Positions 1 through 12,771 of a DNA stretch of 64,000 nt are shown piece after piece (position 1 is the stretch's first letter; the number at the start of each line of letters is the position of its first letter). The translations under genes and the position numbers were made by a program. Below the pieces are notes generated by a model. The model saw only the letters and a program-made list of their open reading frames with translations. It was not told the origin of the DNA and searched no databases. Origin of the DNA: Eudorina sp. 2006-703-Eu-15 (Eukaryota > Chlorophyta > Chlorophyceae > Chlamydomonadales > Volvocaceae); assembly GCA_003117195.1 (NCBI GenBank), contig BDSI01000089.1, forward strand, positions 310,001-374,000, written 5' to 3'.

Positions 1-137
1 CAGGCCGGTGCCGTGCCGGTCTGGCAGCACGGGGTTGTGCCGCCTATAGGGACAACGACCACCGCGGGTGAGGCTGCACCGCGACGGCGGACGGCGGGCG
101 CCGACGGGGCCCCACAGACGGCGGGGCTGTGCGTGTG

Positions 138-142
138 TTACA
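138..142 (-). terminator. Possible TGTAA poly(A) signal of the F-box/LRR gene
   Basis: TTACA on the plus strand reads TGTAA on the minus strand, 460 bases past the stop. TGTAA is the usual polyadenylation word of chlamydomonadalean nuclear genes. Bases 1-601 hold no other convincing gene and are probably the 3' untranslated region. Confidence 0.5.
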
Positions 143-601
143 GCGGGGAAACCCGCCCCCGCGCTGTGTGTTTCAGAAATTGCCCGGAAACTGCCCGGGT
201 AGGTTGTGTATGACTGTATGTGTATGTGTACGTGTTATTTAAGCAGGCAGAACAGGAGTGCGTGATATGCGAGGGGCCGAGTGGCTCCCAATAATTTGCC
301 CGTATGCGTGCAAAAAATACCCATTGCTCGATCCCTATAGTGAATAGAAGGCTGCGGTGTCGGAAGAGCGCTGTCGATTCTTGGCGCGCTTTTGGCGCGC
401 TCGGAATACTACCAGCTGGTGCGGATCGGCTGCCTTGGCCACGCAGACTCACACCACAATGCCGTACATGCGTGCGGTCCTCGCGTTGTTATCGCAATGT
501 ACCGACCTGCAAGCAAAACGCCATGTATGTGTATGTGCGTATATGTGTATGTGTGGGGTGATGTGCGCCCATGCCGTACAGCATCAGGGTCTACGTGGGG
601 C

Positions 602-2287
602 CTACGCAGGCGGCTCGCTCCCAGACCCGAATTCACAACCACGCTTCCGTACTTGTACACTGGACAGCTGCGCCAGGACCCGCAGGTTGGCGGCCACCGC
701 CGGAACCTCCGTGGCGCCGTACAGGCTGTGCGGCACCAGCGTCAGCCGGGTAAGGCCCGTCAACTCCGCGGCTGCCAACGCCATGTTGGTGGCGGCGGGC
801 CAGTCCCGGCATGTGAGGTCCGTCAGGCGGGGGAAGCTGGTGTGGAGCGGCCTGCGGTTGACGGGGGAGCGGGGGCGGGGGCGGGGGCGGAAGGGTGGGG
901 CATAGGAAATTGGTAGGGGTGGGGCGGCGGGGCGGGGCCCGGAATCTCGGCCCCGAGCGTGCGGGTTCGGTGCGAAGACCAACCTCGCCGTGGCGACGTG
1001 CCTGACCCCCTGGTAATTCCTTAGCAACCTCAGGACCCACCCCCTCCTGCGGCGATCCCTTAAAAGGCGGGAGTTGGGTTGCTGTTTCCTCGACAGCTCA
1101 CCTCCAAATTCTCCACCTACACTCACCTGCACCGGTCCCGTTTCTTTCCCATTGATAAAACCCCTAACCGGCCTCTCCCCCTGCCCAGGCCCCCACAGCT
1201 TCCACGGCCCACGGTCAAGAACCCATCGTCCCTGTCCCTGTCCCGCCCCAACACACCCAACCTTGAGGACGGTACGGCACGACACGTAACGGAACGGTAC
1301 GGTGGGGTTGAAAAGCGTACGGCACAGTACAGTACAGCACGGACAGCCTGCGGCGGCGCGGCTCATCACCGCCTACGCCGCACACGCACAGCTCGCCCCC
1401 TCCCTCCTCTCGCACCTGCAGCCCCGTTGGAAGCGGAACACCGTCAGCGCCGTCAGCCCGGCGGGGGCGCAGGCCGCGAACAGCAGCGGCGCCCCCAGGT
1501 CCAGGTAGGCCACTGCCAGACTGCGGAGACCCGCCAGCGGCTGGGCCACACCCGCCGCGGCCGCCGTGCCACCGGGCCCCTCCGCATACCGCCCCACCCG
1601 CTGATGCTGCTGCTCGTGAAACAGGAATGTCAGCGGCTCGGCAGCAGCAGTGGGGGCTACGGCAGCGGTCCCCGACTGCCGCAAAGCGGCTCCTCCACCC
1701 CCCTCTCCTCCTGGCCCGGCTCCTCCGCCGAACAGGCCGTCCAGGTGTGGGTCGGTGATGGGTTGGTGCAGCCAGAGGGACAGGTGGGTGAGTCGAGGGG
1801 TGGCGCGGGGCAGGTGGGCGGCGGCGGCGGCGGGCAGCACCAGGTCACCCTGAGCGCGGGGGCCGGGGGAACAGCGGGAAGGCCGGGTGTGGGGTGTGGG
1901 GTTTGGGGCGCAGGTTGAGTGCTCAGGCATGTCAGGCCAGGCCAGGTCAGGTCAGGTCAGCTCCATCCAGGTGGGCTGCAGACGAGGGGCACGGTGCGGC
2001 CAGGCGGGTCGAGGCGAGGCAGGGTGCCATCTCCCGTCCGGGACCGCCGAATCCTCCTCGCCACCGCCCAGCACCGCCAGCATGCTGCGTCCGTGTACCG
2101 CACTGGCCCGCCCGTCGTCCCAGGTCAGGCAGGCAGCAGCAGCAGCAGTAGCAGCAGCAGCAGTAGCAGCAGCAGTAGCAGCAGCAGTAGCAGCAGCAGT
2201 AGCAGCAGCAGCAGCAGTAGCAGCAGCAGCAGTAGCAGCAGCAGCAGTAGCAGCAGTAGCAGCAGTAGCAGCAGCAGCAGCAGTAGC

Positions 2288-2367
<80 letters not shown>

Positions 2368-5300
2368 CAGTAGCAGCAGCAGCAGCAGCCACGGTACGGT
2401 CCGCAGGTCCGCTGCACCCCTCCCGCCGACTGCCCTCCCCCCACTCCGCCCCCTCGCCCCTGCCCTCGCCGGCGGCTGCCCCCTCACCGCCAGCATCAGG
2501 TGCTGCAGCCTCGGCAGGCCCCCCAACTGCTCCAGGGAGATCCAGAAGCAAGACGACAGCTCCAGGGTGGTCCCGTGATGGGACCTGCGGGCGGCGGCGG
2601 ACCGGCCGCCCAAGTCCCTGCCGCCGCCGCCGCCACCGCCGGTGGGCTGCCCGGCACCCGAGGGGCTGCCCCGCAGCTCCAGTCGCTCCAGGTGAGGTCC
2701 AAGGGCTGCGGGCGGGTCCAGGGGGGGCGGGTATGTGACGTTGGTAGACATTCAAACGGGGAGGCGGGGGCCGCGAGGCAGGGGGCGCCCGAGGGCGGGG
2801 AGAAACTGAGGACCGAGTCAGGGCGGGGGTCAGGGCGGGGGTCAGAGGGGCTGGGTCAGGGCGGGGGACCGCGTCAGGGCGGGGGTCAGGGACCCACGAT
2901 TGGGTCGGGGCACGGGGGCCCCGGGGCGGAACAGGGAGGGACAGGTGACACCTACCAATTCCTATACTCGGAGTAACCACCCAGTGAATCAGCAATACGG
3001 CGCCGTCAGCCACCCACCTGCCAGCGCCGCCGCCAGCTCCGGAACCTCCATCAGCCCCCGAGCTGCTCCGCCGCCCCACGACTCCGGCCAGTGTGCCGCC
3101 CGCTCCCAGACGCCTCCTGCCGCCGGTGCCGCTCCCGCCATCTGTCCTCGCCCTCCACCTCCTCCTCCTCCCCTTTCTCCCGCTGCTCCTCCCGCTCCTC
3201 CTCCCGCTCCTCCCGCTCCTCCAGTGCTACTGCGGCTGCCGAACGCCGCCGGGTCCACCAGCAGCTCCAGGTGCCGCAGCCGCCAGCTGGACCCCCGCAG
3301 CGCCCGACCCAGGGCTCCCAGGGCGGCCACATCGGCCCGGCTGCCCAGCCGCCAGCCGCTGGGACTGGGACCCTCCAGCGCCAGGCGGAGCACGGGACGG
3401 CGCCCGGGGGCCGCCGGCACGGCACTGCTGCTGCTGCTGAGGGCCCCTGACGGCGGCAGCAGCCGCCGGTCTGACCCGTCAGAGCTGGTGCTGGCGGCGG
3501 TGCCAGCAGTGGTGGTGGTGGTGGTGGTGGTGGCGGCGGTGCCAGCAGTGGCACCGCAGGCAGCGGTGGCGGACGAGCTCGTGGGTGCGCCGCAGACGGT
3601 TCCGCAAGAGCGGTTGGCGGAGGTGTCGGCGGTGGTGGTGCCGCGTGGGGCGCTTGGGGGCGGCGCCGCGAGTGGTGACCCATGGGTCGCACCCTGGCTC
3701 GCCGGTGCAGCCCCCTCTGCTGCGTCAGCCGCCGCCGCGCTGGCCTCCATAAGCCCCGCCAGCAGGGTGCACGACAGCTGCGAGGGGCTCCGAAACCAAC
3801 AGCCCTCTGGGATCTCTTCCTGCGTCCACACTCCGCCGTAGCCGCCTGCGCACCCACCACCACCACCACCACCACTACCACCACCACCACCACCACCTGG
3901 GAGTCCCCCCGCTGCTCCACGCAGCCCTCCGCGTGCCTCTCGGGAAGACGGTCCCGTTCCCAGCGGCGGCAGCAGCGTCGCCGCACTCGGGAAGAGGAAC
4001 GGCAGTAGCGGCTGCGTGCCCTCGTGCAGTAGCAGTCCGGCCGGTAGGAGGCAGACGCTCTCCACCACCAGGTCCAGGGGGGGAGGCGGAGGGTCGGCCG
4101 GGGCCAGCGCCGAGCGGCGTCCGCCGCAGCCCCCGCCGTCGGTCCCGCCGTGGCAGGTGCTTGCCGCCGGCCCCCGGGTAGGATTTCTGGGTGTGCCGCA
4201 GGAGGCGGAGGAGGAGGCGGAGGAGGAGGCGGAGGAGGAGGCGGAGGTGGGGAAACTAAGGTATTCCCCGGAGCTGCCGCCGGCAACGGCGACGGCAAGT
4301 ACGGCAGTGGCCGACATCTTTGTTGATGCTGATGCTGATGCTGATAATGTGGACACGGCGGACTCCCCGGGAGTTGAAGGCCGACCGTCAGGTTGTTGCT
4401 GCCGTACAGTCGCAGCTACCGCCGCGGGACCGACGCCGCCCGGCGGCTCGTCCCGTGAGGTGCGGCCGTCAGCCGCAGCGGCGGCGGATGGCAGCAGTGG
4501 GGGTGGAGGTGGAGGTCCAGCGCACAATGGCTGCGCTGATGAGCTTGGGCGGCCAGTGTCCGTGTCGCGGGGGGCGCTGGCGGCTGCTCCGCTGCCGCTG
4601 CCTGGATCGCAGCTGCCGCGAGGGGCCGTGTCGTCGAGAGCTCGTGCGGGTTTCGGAGCGCAGTCCGGGCCGGAGCTGCAGCTGGCAGCGCCGCAGTGGG
4701 AGCAGCTGCGACTGCTGCCGTCCGTGCTACTGCGGCTACTGCTGCTGTTGCTGCCTGCGGACACAGACCCCGGACTGTCCCCCACACACGCGGGACTGTC
4801 TGTGTCGCCCTCCTCGCCCCGAGACCCCGGGTCCTCCCAGCCCAACAGCGGCCCACTGCCGACGCTGCCCCGCTCTCGCGCCGCGCCGCCCGCCGCCGCC
4901 TCTGCTGCCGCTGTCGCTGACGGCCCGGGTCCCGCCGAAGAAGATCCGACGGCCGCGGCGGCCTGAGAGTGCTCCGCGTTGCCGCCTCCGCCGCCGCTGC
5001 AGCCGCCGCCGCCGCCGTACTCGGACTTTGCCGCCGCCGACAGGACAATCACTACGGAGGGCGGCAGCTGCCCATTCCCCGACGCCCGGCTGCCAACCTC
5101 CGAGGCCGCACCAAACAGCCGGGCAGCCACGTCAGCGGGCAGCAACACCCCGAGGACGCCGCCCGGATGCGGCGGCCCCGGCTCCGGCACCGCCTGGGGG
5201 TCGACACCGCCGCCGGTATCGGCCGCATCAACAGCGACACTGCGGCCGTCCCGTATGGACCTCAGGGCCCGCAGGAGCTGCCAGGTGGCGTCCAACCCCA

Positions 5301-5399
5301 GGCCGTAGTTCCAGGGGGTTGTGTAGGAGGCCTCCCCGCCGCGGGGCTTCAACACCGCCGGCGCCGGCATCGCCGCTGCCGCCGCCGCCGCACCGGCCG

Positions 5400-5432
<33 letters not shown>

Positions 5433-7139
5433 GCGGCGGCGGCGGCGGCGGCAGCGGCAGCTGTAGCAGCGGCTGTAGCTGCGGCTGATGCCCCCAGAGC
5501 CGAGGCCGGCAGTGTCCGATGCGGTGGTGCGGGAGGCTGTGAGGGTCGGACGCGGCGGCGGCGGCGGCAGCGGCGGCCAGTGCGCCCTGGGATGCCGCCA
5601 GTGCCCGATGCAGCGTCCTGGCCGTCAGACCGAGCAGGGGCTGCGGCGGAGGTCGTGGCGGACGCAGCCCTGGCGGGTGCTGCTGCGGGTTGCGGTCGGT
5701 GTACGGGAAAGCCGGGGGCAATGCGCCGTCGCCGCCACGCAGGGTCCGGGCCGCGCGGCTGCCCTCCGCGGCGGCAATGGCGGCGATCTCGACTTGCGAG
5801 CACAGGCGCTCCGTCACTGCGACGGCGGCGCCGAAGCTTGGGACGGCGGCGGCGGCGGCGGCAGCGGACCCGCGCGCTGCCGTACTTGTCACCGCCGCGG
5901 CGGACTCCATTCGAGGGGCGGCCCCGCTGTGCGGCCCCGGGCCTCTAGCAGCCGCCTCCGCACCCGACGGCTGCGGCCCTGCTCTGCGCGCCGTAGTTAA
6001 TGCCGTACTTCCAAACAGGGGGTAGTCGGATTGTACGGCAGCAGCTGAAGCCGTCGGCATGCCCGTGGCAGCCACAGGGGCGGTCGGTACGACAGCCGCA
6101 GCCGCCGTCGCGACGGCGGGGCCGGTGCCGCCGGTGCCGCCGGCGCCGCCCGTGCCGCCGCCGCCCCCGCCTGGGTCTTCTGCTGTGTCCTCTAGCTGCA
6201 TGACTCCTGGTGGCGGCAGCTCGAGGCGACCCGAGGCACGTGCCTGCCGGACCTGGTGGCGGCCGAGCACGTACACCGCGGGTGGAAGTGCGGACGAGGC
6301 GGCCGCGGTGCAGAGCCTGCCGGGCGCCGCCGCCAGCCGGGGGACCGCCAGCCGGAACTCGCGCAGATGCCGCATGTACGGCAGCGCTTTCAGCAGCGGC
6401 TGCAGCTCGTGCGCGCTGACGTCTTCCCGCCAGGGCAGCAGCTGCGGGCGCATGAGGACCGGGGGAAGTGAGGCGAGAAGTTGTTGTCATGGTTGTTGAA
6501 CTTGGATTTGCGCTTAGGAAATAAATGTATAACGTAAGAGAGTAAGGGACAGAAACAAGGCAAAATCAAAAGGTGGAGTGGAGTCTGGGGTCATGTACGG
6601 GCCGTTATTGTCCGCCGGGCTTCTTACGGTAGAGATTACCTTTGCGCGGCCACTGCGGCTCAACGAAATGCATTCAGTGCCACTACCGCAAACGGCGGTG
6701 CCAAAAAAACCCTGAACCAGGGTATCCAAGGAATCGGATGGACCTGCCGCGCATCACCAGACCATTTGGTTTGATCGGGCCGTTCTTGGTCCCATCCTTC
6801 TACGGCCCTGCTCGCACAGCCCTTTCTTCCTCCGCAGGTACTGACCTTGATGTGGGTAAGGAAGGGGAAGTGGGGCAGGTGCCATCCCGCGGTGTTCCCA
6901 GGTGCCGCCCCCTGGGTCGCCATCGGCTGCGAGATGATGAGGCGCCTCACCGACATATCCACCGCCCGCCGCGCGGCCTGACACACAAGCCGCAGGCGCC
7001 GCTTGCAGCTGCCACCTAGCTGCGCACATATGAGGGTCCAGACATCCTCCGGCAGGCCCAGGAAGCGGCTGGCCGGGGGAGCGATCAGGGCGACTCTGGA
7101 CGAGACGGAGCTCCTGCCATCCCAACACGCCGTCAGCAT
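602..7139 (-). CDS. F-box/leucine-rich-repeat protein with giant low-complexity insertions
   Basis: Proposed coding exons: 7139-6846, 6441-3018, 2705-2488, 1849-1416, 851-602. All junctions agree in phase and give about 1539 residues; the stop is TAG at 602-604. An F-box lies at residues ~26-65 (core FLGLPEDVWTLICAQL, then RLVCQAARRAVD). Leu-rich repeats follow at the start and end of exon 2 and in exons 3-5 (for example HLERLELRGS, LRSLAVAYLDL, LTGLTRLTLV). F-box/LRR proteins are substrate receptors of SCF ubiquitin ligases: the F-box binds Skp1 and the LRRs hold the target. Here the LRRs are separated by some 900 residues of Ala/Gly/Ser/Gln-rich filler in the 3.4-kb exon 2, including poly-Gln, poly-Thr and poly-Gly runs. 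The target is unknown. The start is the first Met of the F-box frame. The family call is fairly sure; exon 2 could hide further introns. Confidence 0.75.
2133..2389. repeat. Interrupted GCA/GTA trinucleotide repeat, about 257 bp
   Basis: An almost pure GCA repeat with regular GTA variants, lying inside the third intron (1850-2487) of the F-box/LRR gene. No stop occurs across it in several frames on either strand. On the minus strand the preceding exon's frame runs straight through the donor and the repeat as poly-leucine. Confidence 0.95.
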
Positions 7140-7589
7140 CTTCAGCTTGACTGTTTCAAATTTGGTAAATCTCGAACATATTATAGATGTATTATGGTGC
7201 TAAATACTGCAAGCTTGGTCGAGGAGACCTATGACGCTCTAGCATCGTGAACTCTGTTCACCCAAGTTGCCGTGAGCACGAAGCGCATAAGGTTCTTCGC
7301 AAATCATATCGTAAATGCTCAGACATGTTGTTATTACGAGGATGAGGCCGCTTTGGCTGGCCGCCGAAACTTCTGCATGTCGTGATCCATTTTCCAACTG
7401 CCGGCACTTTGGACAAGCATCCCGCAAACGACCCAACAGGCGCTCCTTCAACTTTTCTTCCATTGTCTAATCATCCTTATAACGAATTATCCCCATAACC
7501 GTGAAACTAACTGAGGCTCGGAATCAGCGCCCACATCGACCGAAGACCCGCCACGGCTTTTAACTTCCCCGGCGTCGCCACGCTCACCG
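7140..7589. promoter_or_regulatory. Divergent intergenic region between the F-box gene and a small plus-strand gene
   Basis: 450 bases with lower GC than the flanking exons, between two divergently transcribed starts, so it probably carries both promoters. No clear TATA box or motif was seen. A 74-codon minus-strand open frame (7239-7463) begins in it; it has no recognisable domain and I do not call it a gene. Confidence 0.4.
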
Positions 7590-7934
7590 ATGTCCCGCCG
7601 CGAGACCAACGTGCCCGAGGACCTGAGCAACAGCAGTGCAGCCGCTGCTGACCTGGCCAACGCCATGCGGGGCGCCGACGAGAGCAACCTCACCGGCTCG
7701 GCAGAACCGTCCCCGACAACACCGGTGGAGTCCCGCGAGCCCGGTGGACACCCCGCTGCCGCCGCGCGCCACAAGGACGTTGTGCCCGAGGCCCTCCGCC
7801 ATACCAGTGAGGAGGCGGCGGAGCTGGCCAGCCGCGTGCTGAGCGCCATCAGTGCCCGGCTGCACTTCGGCAAAGCCCACGAGGAGCACCGAGGCGGCAG
7901 CGGCGGCGGCGGCGAGGGCAACACGGGGCAGTGA
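7590..7934 (+). CDS. Hypothetical 114-residue protein
   Basis: Uninterrupted frame from ATG at 7590 to TGA at 7932-7934, GC-rich like its coding neighbours. I do not recognise it. The N-terminal half is polar, with alanine runs and two Asn/Ser-rich stretches. Residues ~70-95 form a likely amphipathic helix (TSEEAAELASRVLSAISARL), and the tail is Gly-rich and His-containing. No signal peptide or membrane segment is visible. A TGTAA word lies 514 bases past the stop, a normal distance for this lineage, which supports a real transcription unit. Upstream non-coding exons are possible. A last-exon fragment of a longer gene cannot be ruled out. Confidence 0.45.
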   Translation: MSRRETNVPEDLSNSSAAAADLANAMRGADESNLTGSAEPSPTTPVESREPGGHPAAAARHKDVVPEALRHTSEEAAELASRVLSAISARLHFGKAHEEHRGGSGGGGEGNTGQ

Positions 7935-8447
7935 GGGCGAGTAGACTCACTCGGGCGGAGGCAGGGGGACGATAATGTTGATTGCTAGGTACGCCGTCTG
8001 CACGGCATTGTGCGTGCGCCGGGTTCTGACGACGCGCGCATGGCAGGATTGGCCTCAGGCGTAAGACTGAGCACTTCTGACGCGAGGCATGAGCGCAATG
8101 CAGTCCTCACTATGGTTTTGCGGGCGGGCTTGGGTCGGAGTAGATTTGGCGCAAAACGGTGGAGCTGATCAACCTGCCTAATGCACTTCTCTGGTCCCCT
8201 ACCTCTCCTGATGCTCGACAGATGGTGCTTACGAATTTTGAGGAGTACCAGGGCCAAGTACCAGGGTCTCAAATTGATGTGGCAAGCATTTGGCCCATGG
8301 GACGGGACAGGTCACACGTTCGAGGTTTCCCCAGCAAAACTATAATTCATAAGACACGTATGCATGTCCTAATATCAATGCCGAAGGGGTTACCGCAAGC
8401 AGATAGAGGTTGCCACAGACAAGTGTGTTGTGTACTTCTGTACAATT

Positions 8448-8452
8448 TGTAA
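8448..8452 (+). terminator. Possible TGTAA poly(A) signal
   Basis: TGTAA in an AT-rich stretch, downstream of the 7590-7934 frame and 184 bases before the next start codon. Bases 7935-8635 hold no other gene I can support. Confidence 0.45.
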
Positions 8453-8635
8453 AGTCGTTTTGGGCATGTTGTTGATTTTTTTGTTTTGAGGCTGTATGCA
8501 TAAGTTCATTCTAAACAGTTTTTACGGTTGTATACGGCGAGGAAAAATTTCGCGTTGAAAGGCCTTTTCATGTAACAGAATTCATGGACTCCATAATATG
8601 CTCGAAATTTCACGTGAGGGTGGACTAGATATAAG

Positions 8636-11600
8636 ATGGCGGCGGCAACGTTGCTATGCCGTCACACGGAGCTTGTCGGCGCCACATTTGACCAATCAAC
8701 GAGCTCTGTTCTAACCACTGTCCAAGGAGATGGCGTACAACTGTATAATTTAGAGCAGGTTCGTAATGGCGTTGCGGCAGCTGCTGCATCCGTGGCTTCG
8801 CCTGCGGTTTGCTTCGTGCACGGTCACGAGGCACCTCAAATTACATGTTTATAACAAATTAAAGTGGTGCTCCAGTGCTTGCGACATGCGAAGTTCATGC
8901 ATTCCGTGACCTGGCGGCGCTTGGTGGCGGCTGTTTCAGCTTATTTCCGGACTTCTTCCCTTTGCAATCTCATTTGCAGAAGCAACTTGGGAGCCTGACG
9001 CTAGGGGGCCGCTCAGGCTTGGAGTTTCAAGTCGCGAGTGTGCATCACAGTAGCGAGAAGCAGCGTTTGGGGCTTGTTGGGAGCGTCGTGCATGACAAAT
9101 CCGCGAAGAAGCACACACTGTGCATCACCAGCTCGGCAGCAAGACCCATCTCCGACGCGCCATGCCGCCTAGCCCTGCCCGGTCCGGCCCAAAGCTGCCA
9201 CGTACTCCACCCCAAACCCCACCAACACAACCCGCGCGACCAGCCCGAGTCTTCAGCAGCAGAGCCGGCATCGTCATCAACGCGTCTCGTCATTGCGGCG
9301 GTTCTCTCTGATGGCCGGATCGGTGTCACGGACGTAGGCACAAACTTGTCAGAACCGGGACCCCTGCACGTGCTGCCAGCGAGCCCCCAACAGCCCGCGG
9401 CTCGGCACGTTCTCGCAACCGGCGCTGACGACACGCTCATCGTCGCCACCCAGGCGGCGGCGGGAGGTCCCGTCACGCTGCGCGTGCTGCGGCTCCTGCC
9501 CGGGTCCAATGACACGGTCAATGGCGGCACCAACCGCGGCGGCGGCGGCGGCCTGACCCAAATCAAGTCCCTGTCGCTGCCCTGCCCCGGCACCGGCACC
9601 GGCGGGGCTGCAGCGCATGCCGTCCCAACGGGCCTTACGATGAGTTCCGCCTTTGCGCTGCTCCAGTGGTCCAATGGCCACGCGACCGCGGTGCACGGCA
9701 TCCAAGGCGGTGGCGCCGCCGCTGCCTTGCGGCCCTGTACCTTCCCCCTGATCGACGCGGTGCTCGCGAACGGCGCGTCTTCGTCCTCTGCGCCGCCGGC
9801 GGCCGCCGCCGCGGCGACCCCAGCGTCGAGCCGCAAGCGGAAGAACACTGCGGCCGCTGCGGATGGCGGCGCCGGCGCGCGGCCGCGCGTGCTTTGTGCT
9901 GCGATCGACGACCGACAGTTCGTGGTCTTGGATTTGGAATCCGCCGCGGCGCAGTCGCAAGTCTGCTTCAGCCTTCACGACGCGCAGTTTGGCTGTCCGC
10001 TGTCGTCGGGAACCGTCGACGTCGACGCGCCGCTCCTCAGCCTGGACTCGGCGCAATGCGCCGTCGTCGCCGCGGGGCCAGAGGCCACGACCGTTCGGTT
10101 GGGAAATGCTGTACATGTACTTCACATTCGCACACAGTCGGTGAGTCTCCTGTCCCTCGTGGCGCGCCTGTCCATGACGGCTACGGCGGCAGCTGCGGGT
10201 GGGCAGGGCAAGGCGGCGGGTAAGGCAGCGGCGGCGGCGAAGTCAGGGGCCGTCGGCGGCCCGGGGGTGGCAAGGGCGCTGGCAACTCCGCCCGCGCCCA
10301 TTGCCCTGGACCAGGCCCTGCTGGCCGCGCCACGGGGGTCAGGGCAAGCCACGGCCGCCGCCGCCGCCGCCGTCACCGACGACGCGCAGGATGTCGTCCT
10401 GGAGTCGGTACCCGCCACCGCTGTCCATCGACTGGAAGATATCTGTAACTCCCTCATCCAACAGCTGTCTGCGGCGGCGACGGCAGCGGCGCCGCCGCCA
10501 CAGGCGCTCCTCGACTCAGCGGTGTCGTACATCGCGGGTCGCCGTCAGCACGGCATGGCGGTGCCGCCGCAGCTGCTCAGCCTCGCGGCGCGAGGCCTGG
10601 CGGCGACGAAGCAGTGGAGCCAGCTCGCGGGTTTGCTGCAGAGCGTGCCCCAAGGGGGACTCTGCGGCTGCAGCGATTTGCTGGTGGCGGCGGCGGCAGC
10701 GCCGCACTATGCCCTGCTACCCCGCCTGGCCACCTGCCTGGACGAGGTTGAGCCGGGGGCGCTCGTGGACACCCTGCAGCTGCTGCTGGCGCCCACAACG
10801 CGCAGCAACCTGGCGGCGAGGCAGCAGCACTACGCGGCGATGCGCGCGGCGGCGGAGGCGAAGCTTGCCGAGGCCGAGCGGACTGTGGCGGCGGCGGCGG
10901 AGCCGCCGCCGCAGTCACGCACTGGCGCGGGCAAGACGCCGCGTGGTGCCGCCGCCGCCGCCGCGGCGCATGCAGAGGCTGCCGCCGTCGCGCTGACGTT
11001 GGCGCAATGCGCCGCCGCGGCCGTGGACGGTTTCAGCTACCGCGAGGTGTTGCTGCACCCGCTGGTGGCGATATCGGTGGACGCCCCGGCGGTGCAGGTG
11101 GAGCTGCGGAGGCTGAGCGGCCCGGCGGCCGATGCGCTCCTGTCGTACCTGGCGAAGTGGGTCGCGAAATACACGGGCGGTGCCGTAGGCGACGCCGCGA
11201 CGCATCTGCCCCGGAATCAAGAGCTGCTCTTCCCGTACTATACGCAGGTAGGACCCGTTGGGAGGTTCAGTCAGTTGGTGGTTGCTTAGTTGGTGGTTGG
11301 TTGGTTGGTTGGCGGTTCTTGGGTTTTGGGTTTGCGGCGGGATCTCGTGACGGCTTGGCCGGGCTTGGGAGTTTGTAATTAGGCAGTTCTCAATCATGAC
11401 CCGGGCCGCACGGGCGGCAAGAGACGACGGGTTGCGGGCTGGACTGGGAAGCGAGGAGGGCCAAGGAGGCTGGGGGAGCCACCCGTCGTGCCTTGTCCCA
11501 CCCGCTGCCTGGCGGCGTCGCGTGTCGTTCTGTCGTATGGGAACCGGAGCAAGGCGGGGCGGCGCCATTCCCGACGCGATGCGCATGCAAGAAGATGACC

Positions 11601-12564
11601 GTCAAAAGAACAGACGACTCGGAGGGATATCATTGTGTGCTGAGGGACACCCGAGCCGCAAGGCGCGTGTGTGTGTCGCCACGCAAATTCAACGGGGACG
11701 GGGCGGGCGGGCGAGTGGGTGGGTGGGTGGGTGGGTGGGTGGGTGGCAGTGCGCAACAGTTATTGGCTCGTTATTGGCTCTTCCAAGGGGTTCCTCAGAG
11801 ATGATGATGTCGATGATGTGCTTTCATTTCACAGTTTGTCAGATGCGGGCGTAAACCGCCTTGCCAGGACGACGAACGTACAGCTGAGGCATCATCATCA
11901 CCGGGGATCTTCCGGATTAGGGCACGGGGTGATGCACGTGTGTGTTTGCTTCAACAGCCTGTGTGTTTGTCGTGTTGGGCTGCATGTGCTTGGTTTGGTT
12001 TGTCTGTGATTTTCCATGACCGGGTCGGGTCGGGGCGGTGATTTTCCATGACAGGGTCGGGGCGTCATGCTCCCCCGCCATGAATCGGTGCTGTGTGCCT
12101 CTTTGAGCACCGCGACCGCGGATGCGACTGCGCGACCAGAGTCAGACACGTCATGTGTCTCGAACTGGGACATGAACTCGTCCATTACCAGTCCTGGTGT
12201 ACACGTGCAACCGAGACCGATATCGGGGCAAGACGTTGCCATGTGGGTCACTTTTTGGGCAATTCGTCGCGACCTCTCCGCCATTCCCTTTTGAATCCGT
12301 CTGATGTCCCCGCCGCCGCAGGTGCTGGAGTGGACCCGGATGACGGTCGACGCGCACTTGACGCGGCTGCTCATGGCGCGGACGCCGCTGCCCGCCCTGC
12401 AGTCCTTGGAACAGTCGCTCGGCAGCGCGGTGGAGGGCGCTAAGCGGCTGATGATGCTGCGAGGCGCGCTGGAGCATGTCAACGCGGCGGCGCCCTTGCC
12501 GGCAGCGCACATCGCGGTTGCCACGCAATACACTGCGGAAGTGCTCGATTTGAGAGTGCGGTAG
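8636..12564 (+). CDS. NOL11: NOL11-like nucleolar protein (rRNA transcription / pre-18S processing)
   Basis: Proposed exons 8636-8762, 8876-11247 and 12322-12564 (stop TAG), phases consistent, 913 residues. NOL11 belongs to the t-UTP part of the small-subunit processome and supports rDNA transcription and early 18S processing in the nucleolus. The best support is the last exon: WTRMTVDAHLTRLLM and the terminal YTAEVLDLRVR match the conserved C-terminal helices of animal NOL11 in order and spacing. The first exon has a beta-propeller-like start (VLTTVQGDGVQLYNLE). The middle exon is stretched with Ala/Gly/Pro filler, so it is longer than human NOL11 (about 720 residues). Intron 2 is long (1,074 bp). 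An extra short intron near 8925-8981, with an acceptor TTTGCAG, is possible and would change the early middle region. TGTAA words follow at 12751, 12767 and 12787. Confidence 0.78.
11714..11747 (+). repeat. (GTGG)n microsatellite in NOL11-like intron 2
   Basis: About eight tandem GGGT units inside the 11248-12321 intron. A shorter (TTGG)n run lies near 11290-11312. No effect on coding is visible. Confidence 0.9.
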
Positions 12565-12766
12565 CTGGGTGGCAGCATCTCAATTTCGCGCAATGTTGCT
12601 AGACGCAGAAGGTTTGCGAGGCGATGTCGCGCTAATCAGGTTCTTGGCAGCGCCCGATTCGGCGGTGACAGAAGCCGGCGAGTCCAATGTCGTACGCTGG
12701 ACGACAGGAGGCAGAGTGTTCAGAGGTTGTCGCTGGTTGTCGCAGGTGTTTGTAATCGCAGGTGTT

Positions 12767-12771
12767 TGTAA
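12767..12771 (+). terminator. Possible TGTAA poly(A) signal cluster of the NOL11-like gene
   Basis: Three TGTAA words at 12751, 12767 and 12787, 190-230 bases past the NOL11-like stop. The next gene starts at 12976, so the 3' end must fall here. Confidence 0.6.

Noticed and set aside
1919..2578. Plus-strand poly-Ser and poly-Ala/Val frames
   Set aside because: Produced by the trinucleotide repeat; no flanking coding signal on that strand.
4320..5948. 542-codon plus-strand open frame
   Set aside because: It is antisense to exon 2 of the F-box/LRR gene, Arg/Pro-rich as expected for the complement of GC-rich coding sequence, with no domain.
7239..7463. 74-codon minus-strand frame in the divergent region
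   Set aside because: Short, no domain, no splice or poly(A) context; could be chance in a lower-GC stretch.
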